Assembly (NCBI GenBank): GCA_949825025.1
Contig: OX463781.1
Location: 6,737,370-6,801,369, forward strand
Source of the DNA: Siphlonurus alternatus
Lineage: Eukaryota; Arthropoda; Insecta; Ephemeroptera; Siphlonuridae
Direction: 5' to 3'
Length of the DNA: 64,000 bases
The number at the start of each line of letters is the position of its first letter. Positions within the stretch are counted from its first letter, which is position 1. Shown piece by piece: positions 13,054-27,642 of this stretch. Both the position numbers and the translations under genes were made by a program. Below the pieces are notes generated by a model. It was not told the origin of the DNA and ran no database searches. It saw nothing but the letters and a program-made list of their open reading frames with translations.

Positions 13054-16000
13054 TTGATTGAATTGATTAAATAAATTATAAATAAATGTCCTGATTTTTT
13101 AAATACTATTATCTTTACATTGTATAAAAAATATATTAATTAGAAACAGCTGCTTTTCCAAACCTTTTATCATTAATAGTTTATTTAATAATTTCATTCA
13201 AATTATAATATATAATGTAAAAATAATGGCTAAATTTAACAAAATTCTGAACAGCTGTTGACTGTTAACATACCAAAATTTAGTATTAATTTATATAAAT
13301 ACAACCACATATATAAAATTACATTAAATTATTTTAACATATTACATTAACACTAAGATAAACCTTCCCATTTATTTACATTGAATAGAAACAATGAAAC
13401 AATAACTTAAACTTGATGTAATTTATTTAAATATTTTATCAATATATAATATATATATACATAATATAGTAAATGTTATTTAAAGTGAAATCACTCTTTG
13501 TCTTTTCTCTCTTGTTGATTTAGTAACGACACAGTTAAAAAGTGACGTGCCAATGTGACTATCGATAAAGTTGGCTATTACTAGTATTGTGCACGGAGAA
13601 TTGATCTAATCTCGTGTTGGCCGTGTACACAAAACAGGCTCACAAGGATATATTACCAACTGTAATATACCGAGAGTTGGCCGGTGATTTGTCCCGGGAG
13701 GTGGCACCTTCACGGCCCGCCAAGGACGTCGCGCCCGCACTCTGCAGCTCGAGTATATTATAGCACCACATTTGTCAACCAGAAAGACATAGACTTATGT
13801 GCAGACACGTTTACTAAGCGCAAGCCATTTCTTCTACTGTCACTAGAACGTCGTGAAATGTTTAAACGACAAATTAGTTCAAATTCTATTTATAAACCAA
13901 TCAATTAGTATTCGTTTTAGTATACAACTTTTTAAAAAAACAAATTTCATTTTTTAAATTCATTGTATTACTGAAACAGTTCTACCCTAAGAAAAAAATT
14001 GTTCTATATATTTATATTTAATAAAATTGAGTTAAATTTTAATTTTGCACATTTAAATAAGAAATCATAAAATATAAAGTTATATTACAACATTTTATAT
14101 TTAATTTAGAAATTTCATTTCTTGTATATAATAAATTGTTAATATTTATTTTCTTGGTATTCAATATAAAATTATGCCATTTTATATTAAATATTAAATT
14201 TAAACTTTTGTTATTTTTATACTACAGCTATACTGTATATTTCAAATCCATTCTTAACAAATTCTTAAACGGTCTTATAGTTTATAATATGACCATAAAA
14301 ATTCAATTTTCTATATTATCTATAATATAAGATGCATATGCTGTATACATGCATCAGCAAACAAATGGTGGTAGAAGTCATATAATCCATAATGATGTAA
14401 ATTTATATCTGTAGTCATAAAAAAAAAATTATTACTCTGTTCTATTTTGATAACAAAAAAATGAGAAGCAGATTACATAGTTCTGCTGTTTTTTTAAAAA
14501 TAAATAAAAAATATTGCGCTCATAAACAACAAATCTTATTTTAGATAAAGTTTTTTTGATATAAAATCCAAAGTTTATTGTCAATAACTTTTTTTCTAAA
14601 GTACATACATAAATTTTAATATCCCATTAGCAATTTATTGATTTAAAATTTTATCATCTCCATAACACATTTTGATTAAAGTGTATAAACATTATATGCA
14701 TATAACTACGTATAACAATTTATAACTATAGAAAAAAGTACAGATATATATGATAATGATCTGTATAAGTACAGTATACATACAAGAATCCTTTAGGCTA
14801 TCATATTATAGTTGCATCAATAAGCTGCAGCACAGAAAACTGCATTTTAAAATTATACGTTTATAAAGAAGAAAATTTTTATAATATGGAAAGAAATAAC
14901 ATCTTGTTATTTTGTTTCAAAAACATTACAACGCGATGAAATGATGATGATTACAGAGTATTTTGACCGCTACGTACAATAATTTATTAAATAAAAAACA
15001 TACACCTTGCAATATCGGTGATTGATAGGTATAATAATAAGAAATATTCATTGTATAATGACATACTATTATAGATCATACAATTTTTATCTTTGTATAC
15101 TTTTGAATTGATCATAGTTAATATACAATTGCGGTTATTGCATGAGCTGCATATGTAATCAAAGTTCAATTGCATGAATGTGCCATGCATCACTGAATTG
15201 TTGTATTTCTCAAGACTTTTATTCCAACCATTTGTTACAATGTAAAAAAGAATCACTGCATATTATTGTGCATGTTTTTAATATTAAAAATACATGACCT
15301 TGAATTTTGAGTTGTACAGAGCTTAGACTTTATTTAGCCTGTGATTAGCATCACTATAACAACTATATGTGTACTTAAATTTTAATTTTTATAGTTTGTT
15401 TTTAACTCAGAATTATTTAATATAATAATATAGAATTGAAATAGAAAAGTAGGTCTTTTTTATTTGACAGTATCTTAACAAATATTTATTATTATCTAAT
15501 AATAATAGATATTATAAAATATTATTGTACTACACATTTTTTTTTCCGATATTAAAATATAACTGGGTATATGCATAGGTATGCAGAGTATAAATATATT
15601 TTTCACTGTATTCGTATGAAATACACTTGTTATACATTTACAGTTTCAGTGATGCCCTTTCAGATCTAAATTTAATTTTGCATTGTGTTGAAGACCAAGT
15701 AAAATTTTATGACTCGTTGTAATAATCAAGTGCAATATACATTTTTATAATTTCCTGCCTTGTTGCAATGCACACCTGTCTGTCTGACCCATTCTCCTTT
15801 CACAGTAACATAAAACTATTATACGTCTTGTAAATATTCAAAACAGTTCAAGATAATTTGCATATAATTATGTTAACATCATATAATAAATAAATGGTAC
15901 CATTTAGAACTTTCAACTAATTATTATGCTATGCACCACAAAACATTTTTTTTTTTTCAAGCATCTGTTTACGTATGATGTATGATAAATTTTCAATTAA

Positions 16001-17751
16001 AACTACCATAATATACATAATATAACCAATGTATAACTACGTCTTCAACTCATCCTTTATACACGTCTAAACCTAATCTTTTTACCTCTAAAACACAATT
16101 TCTTATTTCCTCTTCGCTCAAAGTGAGGATGAAATGGAGACAAAATATTTCTAACATTTTATGCCAAGAAGAGGAAAAAAAAAAGGAAGTAATCTCGTCT
16201 TTTTCCCTCGTTTTTTCCTCTAAAATGGTGCAAAATAGGAGGAAATTAGACAAGGAGAGAGCTTAATAGTGAATAAAAGATGAAATTTATTTCAACTCGG
16301 GTACACTTGAATTATTTTCATATGTTCTAATCAATATTTTTTCTTAAAAAATAGCAGTTATTTCACAAACATGTTAATTATTTTAAGTGACGCACACATA
16401 TTCAATAACAAATTAAGATATTCACACAAATATCACTGAGCACATTTTTTTATACCAAATTTCTAGATTAATATGTTCCTTCTCCCCAAAAGTTATATAT
16501 ACTGAAGAAAAATCTTAATTTTCTAAACATGGATCCAAAAATCTTCAAAACCAAGCCGCCATGATTGACACGACTACAACACATGATGGGATATGTACGT
16601 CATTGTATATATTATGTGATATTCATAATGATGCTGTAAGAAGCAGTATGTGTTGCACGTAAGACTATAATATTTGTCTCCTCATAATAATATACCATTG
16701 TACTAAGTCATTGGCCCCTCATATACATACATACATTGAAGGTCACACTCGGTGTACTTAAGTGTCATGTCGACACATAAAAAAAATTAAACAATTGAAT
16801 TGAACCCCACCCAAAATTGACAGTATAACCAATGCAATATATTTCATATGTATATATTATATAATGCATGCTGTACAAGTCTAAGAATTATTATACTTCT
16901 GTTATATATTTTGTTATAAATAAATTGTTACAATGTTCTGACAAGTTAAATAAATCAATTGCAAGCAAGTCATGTCTGGCTTCCTTTTATAATGTATTGA
17001 AAAAGTTTATATATATATATATATTTTTTTTTTAAATCCAAGAACACAGTTTTACAGTTGTGCATATATGATTAAAAATTAAAGTGCATATATCTGGCAG
17101 TTTACCAAACGTGTTTTAAGTATATAGAACAATTATTTATAGTTATTGAAAATAATGCTCATATTGATATATTGTCTGAATTAAACATGTATTGAATTTA
17201 TTGTAAAGATTTGATAGTTATGTGCTATTTTTGTGTACTGTGATTTTTTTTAATTGACATGATCCAAGTTTGTCTATGTATATACGACTTAAACGATTTT
17301 GAAAAAAAATGAATTTGAAACATTAATCTGGAAAATTTTGACAGTAATACATAATATATATTTATTTTTTAAATGTATTTATGAATAAATTTTCAGTACA
17401 TATATTTTTACATTGGTAAATTATTAACAATGTCATTACAAAAATCCATTTGTTATCAAATGATAACATCAAATAAACTAGTGCTGCCATTTCTTTGTTA
17501 TAGAAGATAAATTCTCAAAGTATCTTGCTGCATCAATTATTCATAGTTGACATTAATAAAAAATTTCGATTGTTGTGATAATGTGGGTGTTTGCGCCACC
17601 ATCTTGCCGACCACGGGATACGAACTGTGGACGTGACGCGATCTTATCTGTCCATCCAGGCTTGGCCAGCATTCTAACATGTGCTGACGACACTTGATCG
17701 TCTGCTGGCCAGCAGCAAGCAAGCAAGGGTTATCGCGACAACGCCATCAAA
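13054..17751. other. AT-rich DNA; no gene recognised
   Basis: Very A/T-rich, apart from an island at about 13540-13770 (CGGTGATTTGTCCCGGGAGG) and one at 17580-17750 (GCGCCACCATCTTGCCG, YY1-like). No reliable exon, RNA gene or mobile-element termini were seen. A short (TA)n lies near 17010-17024. Confidence 0.6.
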
Positions 17752-17871
17752 GAACGGTGGTCGTAAAAAGAAATGACCGCCTTGGTCGTCGATACTTGGT
17801 TAAACTGCAGGTCAGACGTGTAGCAAAGATCGCAATGTGTCAACTTGTAAATCAATTGGAACATGATATGT
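17752..17871 (+). repeat. Direct repeat, copy 1 (120 bp)
   Basis: This stretch is repeated at 18544-18663 with a single difference. It begins AGAACGGTGGTCG and ends GATATGT. See the inverted repeat 18243-18548 for the linked rearrangement. Confidence 0.9.
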
Positions 17872-18242
17872 AATCTAAAACCCAAATGTAATGTTCTCAA
17901 TTTGTTCTATATACTTCATTTTTATGTGTATTAAAATATTTTATAGTAAATGCATTGCAACTTTTTAACATGGTAAATCTCGTTATTTTTACTTTGAATT
18001 ATTTCTGTAATGTTAATGTTTGAAAGATCGGAGCATTAAATATAAAGAAATACAAAAAGGACACTCAAAATAAATATATTATATTCTAAGCTCCAGACAC
18101 AGCTTTCGTCACCCCTGCACCATTTCTAATATCACACTCATTGTGAAGGTGTGGTATACATACAATTCCTCGGTACATAGTGGATTTAACTCACCTCCTC
18201 ACATCCCTCAAAGTTTCAACCCCTACCCTACTGAATTTAAAG

Positions 18243-18413
18243 CGTTCATAATTCACTTGGGTAGCCAAATCTTGAAACTTGGCCCATATGCAATTCTTCA
18301 GGTGTACCCTTATTACCTAATTTTGGACTTAAATGTGTATCATTAACATGTATTACTTCATAACTTGCAATGTACACTTTTAATTTATTTTTGAGGTTGC
18401 TGAATTTTTTTAT

Positions 18414-18449
<36 letters not shown>

Positions 18450-18548
18450 TATACACATTTAAGTCCAAAATTAGGTAATAAGGGTACACCTCAAGAATTG
18501 CATATGGGCCAAGTTTCAAGACTCGGTTACCCAAGTGAATTATGAACG
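18243..18548. repeat. Inverted repeat, 98-bp arms around a 110-bp AT-repeat loop
   Basis: The left arm 18243-18340 and right arm 18451-18548 are reverse complements with about four mismatches. The loop holds (TA)n at about 18413-18439. The right arm ends in GAACG, and those same five bases begin the second copy of the 120-bp direct repeat, so the two rearrangements are joined at a microhomology. There is no target duplication or conserved terminus, which argues against a simple transposon. Confidence 0.85.
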
Positions 18549-18663
18549 ATGGTCGTAAAAAGAAATGACCGCCTTGGTCGTCGATACTTGGTTAAACTGC
18601 AGGTCAGACGTGTAGCAAAGATCGCAATGTGTCAACTTGTAAATCAATTGGAACATGATATGT
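18544..18663 (+). repeat. Direct repeat, copy 2 (120 bp)
   Basis: Second copy of 17752-17871, offset by 792 bases. It stops at GATATGT and runs straight into a (TA)n microsatellite (to about 18686), whereas copy 1 continues into unique sequence. Confidence 0.9.
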
Positions 18664-19842
18664 GTATATATATATATATATATATTTGAAATTGATTTGT
18701 AAAACATAATATTCATTACAGTCGCAAAAAAAGTACTACATACTCCATATTACATATTATACAATGTAAGTTACAAACTTTTCTTCTGATACGTTATAAT
18801 TTTATATTCTTTTTTAATATTTGCAATAAAAGTTATAATCAAGAGAGGCTGGCTATGCATGTCTCTTATAAGATAAAAAACGTAAAATAAACATTTTTTT
18901 TTTAAATAAAATAAATTAAAAATATTTTTCTTTAATGACGTAATAACTTAATCATTACAAAATGAAACACACAAAAATTCCTTTACAAAGAAATAAAACT
19001 GCAGCATTTTATAATAAATTAAATGCAATGACCGCACTTAATGAGAGTAATGTAACAATGACAATTGTAATGAGAGAAAAAAAATATATTATATATAGTA
19101 TAAATGTTTGTGGTTGAACGCAGCACTAGTTAGAGTAATTATCGCTGTTAATTATTTCTGTAGAAACAACACCCGTCAACAGACAACGTAGCCACAGTAA
19201 TGACAAGCAATTAACACCATCGCGTGTACTAACATCGCGGCAGTAGCAGCCACTGTCGGGAAGTGCACTATAATAGTTGAAGGAGATCATAATACGAGAT
19301 AATGCACCATAAGCTGCTGACAGAAGCTTATAATTAGACACAATTATATCTCTTTTTTTTGCCGTCATCGTTTTTAGCTTGGAAAATAATTGTTGTTGTT
19401 ATTAATTTTTTTTTATATTAATTTCTTTTGATGAATTTTTAAAGGAAAAGTTTATTATATAAGGAAAAAACTTTTGAAAAATAGATTGGTGGTTATTAAA
19501 CAATTATGATTTTTTTTTATTAATTTTATATGATTTTATAGTGCATGACTATAATATAAAAAAAAAATATATATTTTTTGTTACTATTTTTATTAAAACA
19601 ATTTGAAATTTAAATGGAAGTAAACATAATAATATATTATTAATAAAAGCTTCAGCTTAAAAATTGGCCCATACAATTAAGTTTTGTTTTATTATTATTT
19701 TAATTTGTTATTATTTATAGCTTGAGATGCGATACATGAAAAATCACAACCTTCATAATGCTGAATTTCAATAATTCATTTTCCATTAAAGCTCCTCACT
19801 CCAGATTAGGTACGTCAAAGAAATTTGTCACTTGGACGTAAA

Positions 19843-19945
19843 CACGTGATCGTGACAACTAAAGTCACGTCGGACTGACATGTCACGTGTCACATCTTTA
19901 ATGTATGACGTCATACTATAAAATACACAACATGATATCAGCTGA
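19843..19945 (+). promoter_or_regulatory. CRE / E-box / TATA cluster, candidate promoter
   Basis: Within 80 bases there are two CACGTG sites (19843 and 19884), AAGTCACGTCGG, and a perfect CRE TGACGTCA (19906-19913). Three bases later comes TATAAAAT (19917). A TCAG initiator-like site sits at 19938, about 23 bases from the TATA box, slightly short for the usual spacing. The order CRE then TATA is the classic layout of CREB/ATF-responsive promoters. No downstream coding exon was identified, because a long (AT)n starts at about 19977. Confidence 0.4.
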
Positions 19946-19974
19946 TATTGTCAAAGTATTATTCAGGCTTAATA

Positions 19975-19976
<2 letters not shown>

Positions 19977-20020
<44 letters not shown>
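19977..20020. repeat. (AT)n microsatellite
   Basis: Uninterrupted AT dinucleotides, about 22 units. Confidence 0.95.
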
Positions 20021-20022
<2 letters not shown>

Positions 20023-23000
20023 CTGTCAATTGAATCATAATTAAACATTATAAACTTTATGATGTATGTGATATAAAGTCAAAAGGTCATGACATATGTC
20101 CTCTGTATATGTAATGTTCTGTTTACTATATTACATAATATATTATATATCTCTGTATCAGTATATGATATAGTTGTGCATTATATTGTAACCATATAAT
20201 ATTATATATAGAACATTACTCAGTACTGTATTACAAAATTATATGACATTAGTACGTATATTATATTTTATATATGTTTGTATGTAAATACAATTTATGT
20301 GTATATTTGTAATGACAAATTCATTTGCATTAAACCTATATTAATTTTATGATATACTGTGTTGATATGAATTAAAATTTATTTGTTTTGAAAACATTTT
20401 ATTGATTATGTACCATCATTTTGTAATTTAATGTAATATTATTGTTATTTTTTTTAATACAAATATGAGACACTAAAATATGTACCTGAACATATTGAAT
20501 ATTGTCAATAAATACTTACACAATCAAGATAATTATAAAATATATAATTTACAATAATTACTTTTAATAAATATTTTATGTATGCCTTTGAAATTTAAAA
20601 ACAAAGATAATAATTAATTATTAGCTCATAAATATTTATGTATTTTAATTATGTGTTGATTTTAACTATAAAATTAATTCCTTTTGCAAGAGTAGAAGAA
20701 GTTTAGTTATATAATATGCCTTATATATAGTAATAATTATATAGGCGTAATGTTATAGCTTTTATATATAAGTAAACATACTCATAATGCGCCCACACAA
20801 CGAGAGAGAGAGAGCACATTAAATTAAAGCTCCTCTCTCTCTACAGATATTCGATAATAGGCAAATTTGCTTCTGTGAGGTGCACACCAGCACACATTTA
20901 GCGACAATGGAAACTCGTGGTAAAAGATGGAAGGAGAGGAAAACATTTTCTGTATGATTCTTATCATCTGTATGAAATGTGAGAGTCATTTGTAAAATTC
21001 AGCATCGCCTCTTTTCCTTTTAGTCATAAGTGTACATGAACACCATAATGAAAAACCAACCTCTCCTTCCACATATAATATAGAATCAAGTTGAGTCAGC
21101 GAGAAAAATCAGAGAAAATATACACCCAGCAGATCTTCCCTGTATACTTCATGGTGTTTTCTGCTATCAACAACCGAACAGGCAAAACATTTTCTAAAAG
21201 ATATCTTTTGCCCCTCATAAGTATGTTTCTCATGTTATATATATATAATACGTTTATATACTAGTGTATATTCCAAAAACCTTGTGTTATAGATAAGGGA
21301 ATAATATTATACTCTCTCACAAGTTTATTCTTTCTCTCTTATATACTATTCTCTTCCCACACACACTCTCTCTCTCTCCACACATATAAATATTTTTCTC
21401 TTATTATAAAACAGGATAGTAGCACTTTTTATGTATTACCATTAATTTAAAATCTCCATTACGATTAACATGGTGGAAAGTTTACGTATATAATTCTTAT
21501 CTTTTCTCCATATAGACAATTAATGAGTGTTACTCTAACTTTATATTTATAAAATTTATATTAATGCTACTAGCTTTAATATATATATTATTATATTCCA
21601 TGGTAATTTCTGTACTCGTAAATTATGTAAACGCGTGTACTCACTTTACATACAGACTATTATATATTCTTGTTATAACGAACGATGTAGGTTGTCGTTT
21701 TATGCAACAGGTCAAAATTATGATGTTTTGAAATTATTTGTTCCAGTATAATTAATGAAGATTAGAATGACCTTTTACACGAGAACATTATTTTAACTAC
21801 TTGAATTGAAATGCATTATGTGTACATCAACTGCGGTATATTTAATTAATATTGTAGTTAATACTGTTGAAAAAATATCTTGAGAAATCAATAATAATTT
21901 TAATAACAAAATGTAGATATGGAGCTTAATTGCAAATGTTTATTTTTTTTTTTACTATTTGAGACAAATTATTTAGTCATTATTTTAGAGTTCATATTTT
22001 GTGTTGTTTTTTCTTTTATTTCATACATATATGTCTATATACTAATTAATTAACTACACTATAATACCTAAACTTTTTTATGTAGAAAACAAAAGTTTTA
22101 CCTTCAATTTGGAAAAAAAAAAGCAAAAAAAAAATGTGATTTCTCCATTTCTACTGTGATTGTGAGTATCAATTATATAAAAATTGCAAAATTTAATCGA
22201 TTTCACGTCAGATTCTTAACAAAAATGCATCCTGCTGCAATGCAAACATCTTGAGAACTGGTGTCTATTCAAATGTATGATTTTTTTCTCTATAACACAG
22301 AAACTCGAAATTTTAACATTTTTTTATATTTTTTAGATTCCAATATGTTTTGTTGGTGCAGCATATGCTAACTTTTCTGAAACATATAAATATATTATAC
22401 TTCCAAATAAAAACTGACAATATATGAAATATGTGTGTATAATACAAATATAGATTTATCAACAACAGTAAATATAAAATGAGACATTTGATGTGTGTCT
22501 GACGCCAATATGTTTCAATCATTTGGTAAGTGTGACGTCACATATCAGTGCCTACCCTCTCCCTGCCATATTTCAGCGGTGAGGGTGAAAGTTATATCCG
22601 TCCCACACCCCACAACTGTGATGACGTATCGCCCTAATTTATGGCCCTAGGATACACCGCTGCGAGTACCGTCTCTATATATATATATACCAACCACATA
22701 TATGAAGTATATATAACCAACCCATCGCGAGGTGTCAATCGAGCAGCAAGATTGGGGAGGAATATTATTTTTGCTAAAATGTGAATGTGCTCACTACCAG
22801 GAGAATTTACTTTTCTGTTTTAAAGTTACTTTCGTAAATTTTACATATCACGTATTATTAAATGGACGCGATTTACGACGGGTTTTTCACTAAACGCAGT
22901 TAGTGTCATTGAGTTAGGATGGCTCTAATCGTGCATGATTAGCGAGAAACTTAGTTGCTCATTATAATAATTATATTTATATAAAAATTATAAATAAATA

Positions 23001-24604
23001 TAATTATAGTAAATATGTATGATCTACTATCATTATATGTACTGTTTACTATTATACTCACTATATGCCCACTATATATGAGTGTGTATAATAAATAACT
23101 TTTGCACAACAATTAAAATTGTGTTTTTATTTCTCAAAAACGTAATTTTAAAAATTATATGAGGATTCCAGTTAGTGTATTCATGGTCTTATTTTCCTAT
23201 AGATTATAATAGAAATATTAATATAAATTTATGAAATCTCTGTATACACCGGCCTCCCCTTATAATTTATCAGATGCCATAGTTATTGCAAAAACTGACA
23301 TAAAAACGTATAACCAGTGAGTGTAGAACTAAGGAATGTAACAAACAAAAACTTTATTTTATTTTCATTATTTTACAAACAATATGTATAATTATAAAAA
23401 CATATATTCATCAAATGTCATTCTAAATTAATAAAATGTTTAGTCAATATTCTTGTAAATCTTGTTGAAACCAATTTATAGAAGACTTTCCAACAAAACA
23501 ACATGATAAAATATACTGTTCAAATAAATAGTGCGTCTTTAAAGCCATATTTTAGGTAGAAAAACTACAGATAAAGAAAATGTCTATGTGGTAGTGGTGA
23601 TGGTTGTTACTGATAAAAAAAAATACACACAGCATCATTTACCAGCACCATTTAGGAGAAGTACAGAGACTCTAGTACGCCATAGATGGGAGGGTAAGTG
23701 CTGCTTGTCGCCATGCATGGTGCTATAACTTTCCACCGACACTGCTGTCACCGTACCCTCGCTACAAATTAAATTGTCAACAGCAGATAGCGGGAGGGTT
23801 ACTGGGCAATCATGTCATACAAGACATCACGTCTCTATTAGACAACATGTAACTATTTTATAAATAAAAATGATTTAAAATTAAAATATTAAATTTTAAT
23901 AAAAGTCAATTAAAATTTTTAATTTAATATTTTCATGTTAGTTATGTAATGTACATATAATAATTTTTTAATTAACTTACACCAGTTTAATTTATTGCCA
24001 GTTTTTTTTTCAGTTTATAATCAGATATTATATATAGATATTTTTAATCATCCACAATTATCTCTGCTATAAAATAATAGTTATATATAAGACTGATTGA
24101 ACGTCTTAATTAAAATGCTATCAATTGTTTGTTCATTAACAATTTATCTCTATAATATAGATTGGAATAAATTTGTTGTTCCAAAGCAAACATTTGCGTT
24201 TTAATCAATATAACATCATCACTGTTGTGTCTGATATATTCTCTTAAAATTTATTGAATATATTGAACAAATTAATTAAAATTATATAATTATAAATTAT
24301 AATGTTAGATAATCATATAATAAAATATAGAACTTGATTTAAAAATTATAATCATTTACAGCGTCATTGCTGGCAAGATTTTAATTAAAAATCTTGATTA
24401 AAGGTATCGTAACGTGTTTAAGAAGTTGCCCACTTTCAGGGGACCAATCTATTTTTATGTTTTCTTTGCAGATTTATTTCTTTTTTTACAAAAACGTGAC
24501 AAATACCTCAAAACTAATGTAATACCACATTATATTGGTTACATCTTCACTGTATTTTATACAAGGTACACTCAAACTTTTACGTCTTGACCCTCTTGAA
24601 CAAA

Positions 24605-24675
24605 TCTCCTTGAATGTAGGCAACTTGTTCAGCTTACAAATGGAGCGGGTTGCTTATCAGACTGGAGCAAGGGGT
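24605..24675 (+). repeat. Dispersed repeat, copy B (GGCAACTT...GGGTTGC family)
   Basis: This is the partner of the copy at 10310-10380, similar along roughly 60 bases by eye. It sits inside a chance open frame (24535-24741), so that frame should not be taken as a gene. Confidence 0.5.
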
Positions 24676-26032
24676 AATGTTCAGGCAGATAAAAGTGCTT
24701 TGAATCCTAACTTTGTATTTGTATTATGTAAATTTGAATAAAAACCTATATTCAAATTCTGAATTTGATAATCAGGAAAGGTATAGTGAAATTTGTATTC
24801 TTTATTATGGACAATATCTTTTTTAATTTGACATATTCCATGCAGGATGATATTTAATGTTATTTATGATTGTAACTTCCCTATGCTAAATTTTAATACA
24901 ATAAGTATTAATATTCATGTTTAAAGTTTGTATGTATAATATAAACCAAATGGTAGAAAAGGTAACTCAGGCAATAAAAGAAAAAGGAACCAGTAAAGTT
25001 TTTTGTTGTTGATAATAAAAACTAAAAACAACTTATAATATGTTATTTCATGTATAAAAATAAATAATATTTCATATAAAATAGCTATTAAACCTTTCAA
25101 ATGTGACATTTTAACATTTAATATTTGTGGCAAGCGAGCAAACTGCACCAGGTATCATATTTTTCCACTCGGCTGAGCACGTGCTTGCCATTACGATCGT
25201 CATTTTGCTGGCAGCACGGCCAGGGTGTTGTCACGTCTAAGGTATGTTGGGACGTCTTGCCAACCAGGAAACAACTAATGGTACTTTGTAAATTTTAACA
25301 AAAATCCACCATTTTTACATTTAGTTTGAGTAAGTGCTTTTGGTGCTACTGCACGTTTTATATTTTATGAAAGCACATTAATTTTCATCGTGAGACCGTG
25401 GTATGAATGTTATTTAATGAAATAAGGACCTTTTTCTTGAATTTAAGAAATTTTTGTTATTGTTATTTATCAATTAACCTTATAGGTATGAAGACAAAAA
25501 TAATTTCCTAATATTCTATATGTAAATAAGATAAATAAGTGCAAATTTAAACAATAAAATGTATGTAATCTTCTGTTCTTCGTTTTACATAAAATATATA
25601 TTATATATTAATTTATTACAACATGTATAACTAAAAAAATTGAATACTTGTAATCTATTCTACCTTAAAAATAAAACTTGATACTATGGTTTATGAAATC
25701 ACCTTATGACCTCTCGTGTGCAAATATTATATTTTGTGACATTACCTTTCGTCTTTCTACATGTCCTCCCCTCTACACCTTAGAGCTCTAATAAAACGTT
25801 AGGACACATCAGTGACCAACATAAAGGGACACTCTTACCACGAGGTGCTTGCCTACCCCCTTTGTGTATAAGATATATATATTATTACCCAAGCTCTTTT
25901 ATACACTAAATATATTTGTAACATCCCTTGTGTACTCTCGTCAAAATATCTCTTTACTGCTCTCTTGAAACATACAGAAATGACATAAACGTCATATATA
26001 CCAGGTCTGACTTATAAGGGGCGTATGTATTT

Positions 26033-26036
<4 letters not shown>

Positions 26037-26067
<31 letters not shown>
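26037..26067. repeat. (AT)n microsatellite
   Basis: About 15 AT units. A minus-strand open frame through it has a low-complexity I-Y tail and is not a gene. Confidence 0.95.
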
Positions 26068-26071
<4 letters not shown>

Positions 26072-26749
26072 TTTGTCAAGAGTATAATATAGGGAGAACT
26101 GAGAGAAAGTAGACATAGAGGGAAGGGGGATATGTTTTATATGTAGCCAATATGATACCATATATTTTAGTTTCATGTGACGCTCCAGCCTTGATTTAGA
26201 GCTAGCTATAAAAATATAAACCCCTACTTTTTTTTTTGTAACTCTCACTCCCTCTCTTTTACATACTATATACCTCCCTTATAGTACACCGTATATATAT
26301 ATAGTTAAAGAGTGTAACATATATATTTGGTATATATAGTTTTGTTGCATACATGTGTACAGGCTGTCGAATGTTATGGCATATAATATCTACATTGGTA
26401 ATAAACCACAGTGTATGCAGTAAAGAGTTATATATATATATACAGTGTATGATGATAAATGTCAACTTTGAGTTATCTTTCGTTGTAGGTTTATATGTAT
26501 TTTATAAATTTAATGTTTTTGTTAATGTCAATGTAAAGTTACTGCTTGCATAATAAAAATGTAACATTTTGATGGTTCTATAATGTTGCTTATTTGAGGA
26601 GAAAAAAAGTTTAATTTAACTTACTTTAGATAACGGCATCCGTTGAGCAATATTATTATTAATAAAAATAAGAACGTGTAACAAAATGCATGAACATAAA
26701 AAATGTGAATCCTTTTCAAAATATATCCTAAAATGCAAACTCTGATGTA

Positions 26750-26871
26750 CACTCTTCGCCTCTGAAAATTTCTCTTCTGCAGCCTTGTTAATCACCATGC
26801 TCCGTAAGAATAACACAGGACATGGTGATTAGCAAAGGCTGCATAATTGAAGTTTTCAGAGGCGAGGAGTG
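26750..26871. mobile_element. 122-bp Tc1/mariner-like MITE, intact copy (empty-site reference)
   Basis: The terminal inverted repeats are CACTCTTCGCCTCTGAAAA and its near complement, flanked by TA (26748-26749 and 26872-26873) inside GTAC. The interior holds a second hairpin, TAATCACCATG with CATGGTGATTA. TA targets and CA-starting ends are typical of Tc1/mariner MITEs. It has no coding capacity. The same element at 44358-44899 is interrupted by another element, and a 5' part lies at 52719-52791. Confidence 0.85.
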
Positions 26872-26879
26872 TACCTTAA

Positions 26880-27557
26880 TGCATGAGCACCATTGATTTA
26901 CACATAACAAAATTAAATAATTGTAAACATTGTATATTTTTCAATTCATTGCTTTCTAAGCATCTCTTATCACAAAAATTTAGCATAAATAATTAATAAT
27001 TTTAAATTATATATAATTTAATCTAATATTGAAGTAATATTTTTAAAATTTACTTTCACTGCTTAAAAACAATAAAAAGAAAACAAATATAAAAAGTATT
27101 ACTTGTATACATGTTTACTGAAATAAGCTATAAAAGGTACTGTTAAACGAAATGTCTTAATAAAAAAGTAATTTTTCTTACACATACCAAATAAACTGAC
27201 TTTTAAATTAAATTTATGAGTAACAGAACTGTTCTTATAAAAACAAGTTTATGATTTTAGTAATTCTCATTGTATTTATCATGCTAAGAATATGATATTA
27301 TACCTATAATATACTTTATGATGTAATAGCAACAACAAAAAACAGCATGCAGGTTCAAATGAAACATTATTAGTATGATTTATATTGACTATAAATGTAG
27401 CGTGATTATTATAATAATTTATTTTTATTGCATTAGATATATAATATATCCGTTTATGGATGTAATAAAGAACGTTAACAATTGATCATTTGAGTCAAAA
27501 ATTTTAGTTTGTGTCGGAATGAATTGAGTCAAAAGGGAATACGAGTAGGAGACGGAC

Positions 27558-27642
<85 letters not shown>

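Larger units (their letters stand above)
18690..26747. other. AT-rich DNA with microsatellites and few islands; no gene recognised
   Basis: Mostly A/T-rich. Islands lie near 19190-19280, 19840-19915 (listed separately), 22530-22760 (CRE at 22533), 23640-23780 and 25140-25260 (CACGTG at 25178). Short CT- and CA-rich runs occur near 21320-21390. Repeat copy B lies at 24605. No convincing exon was seen. Confidence 0.6.
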
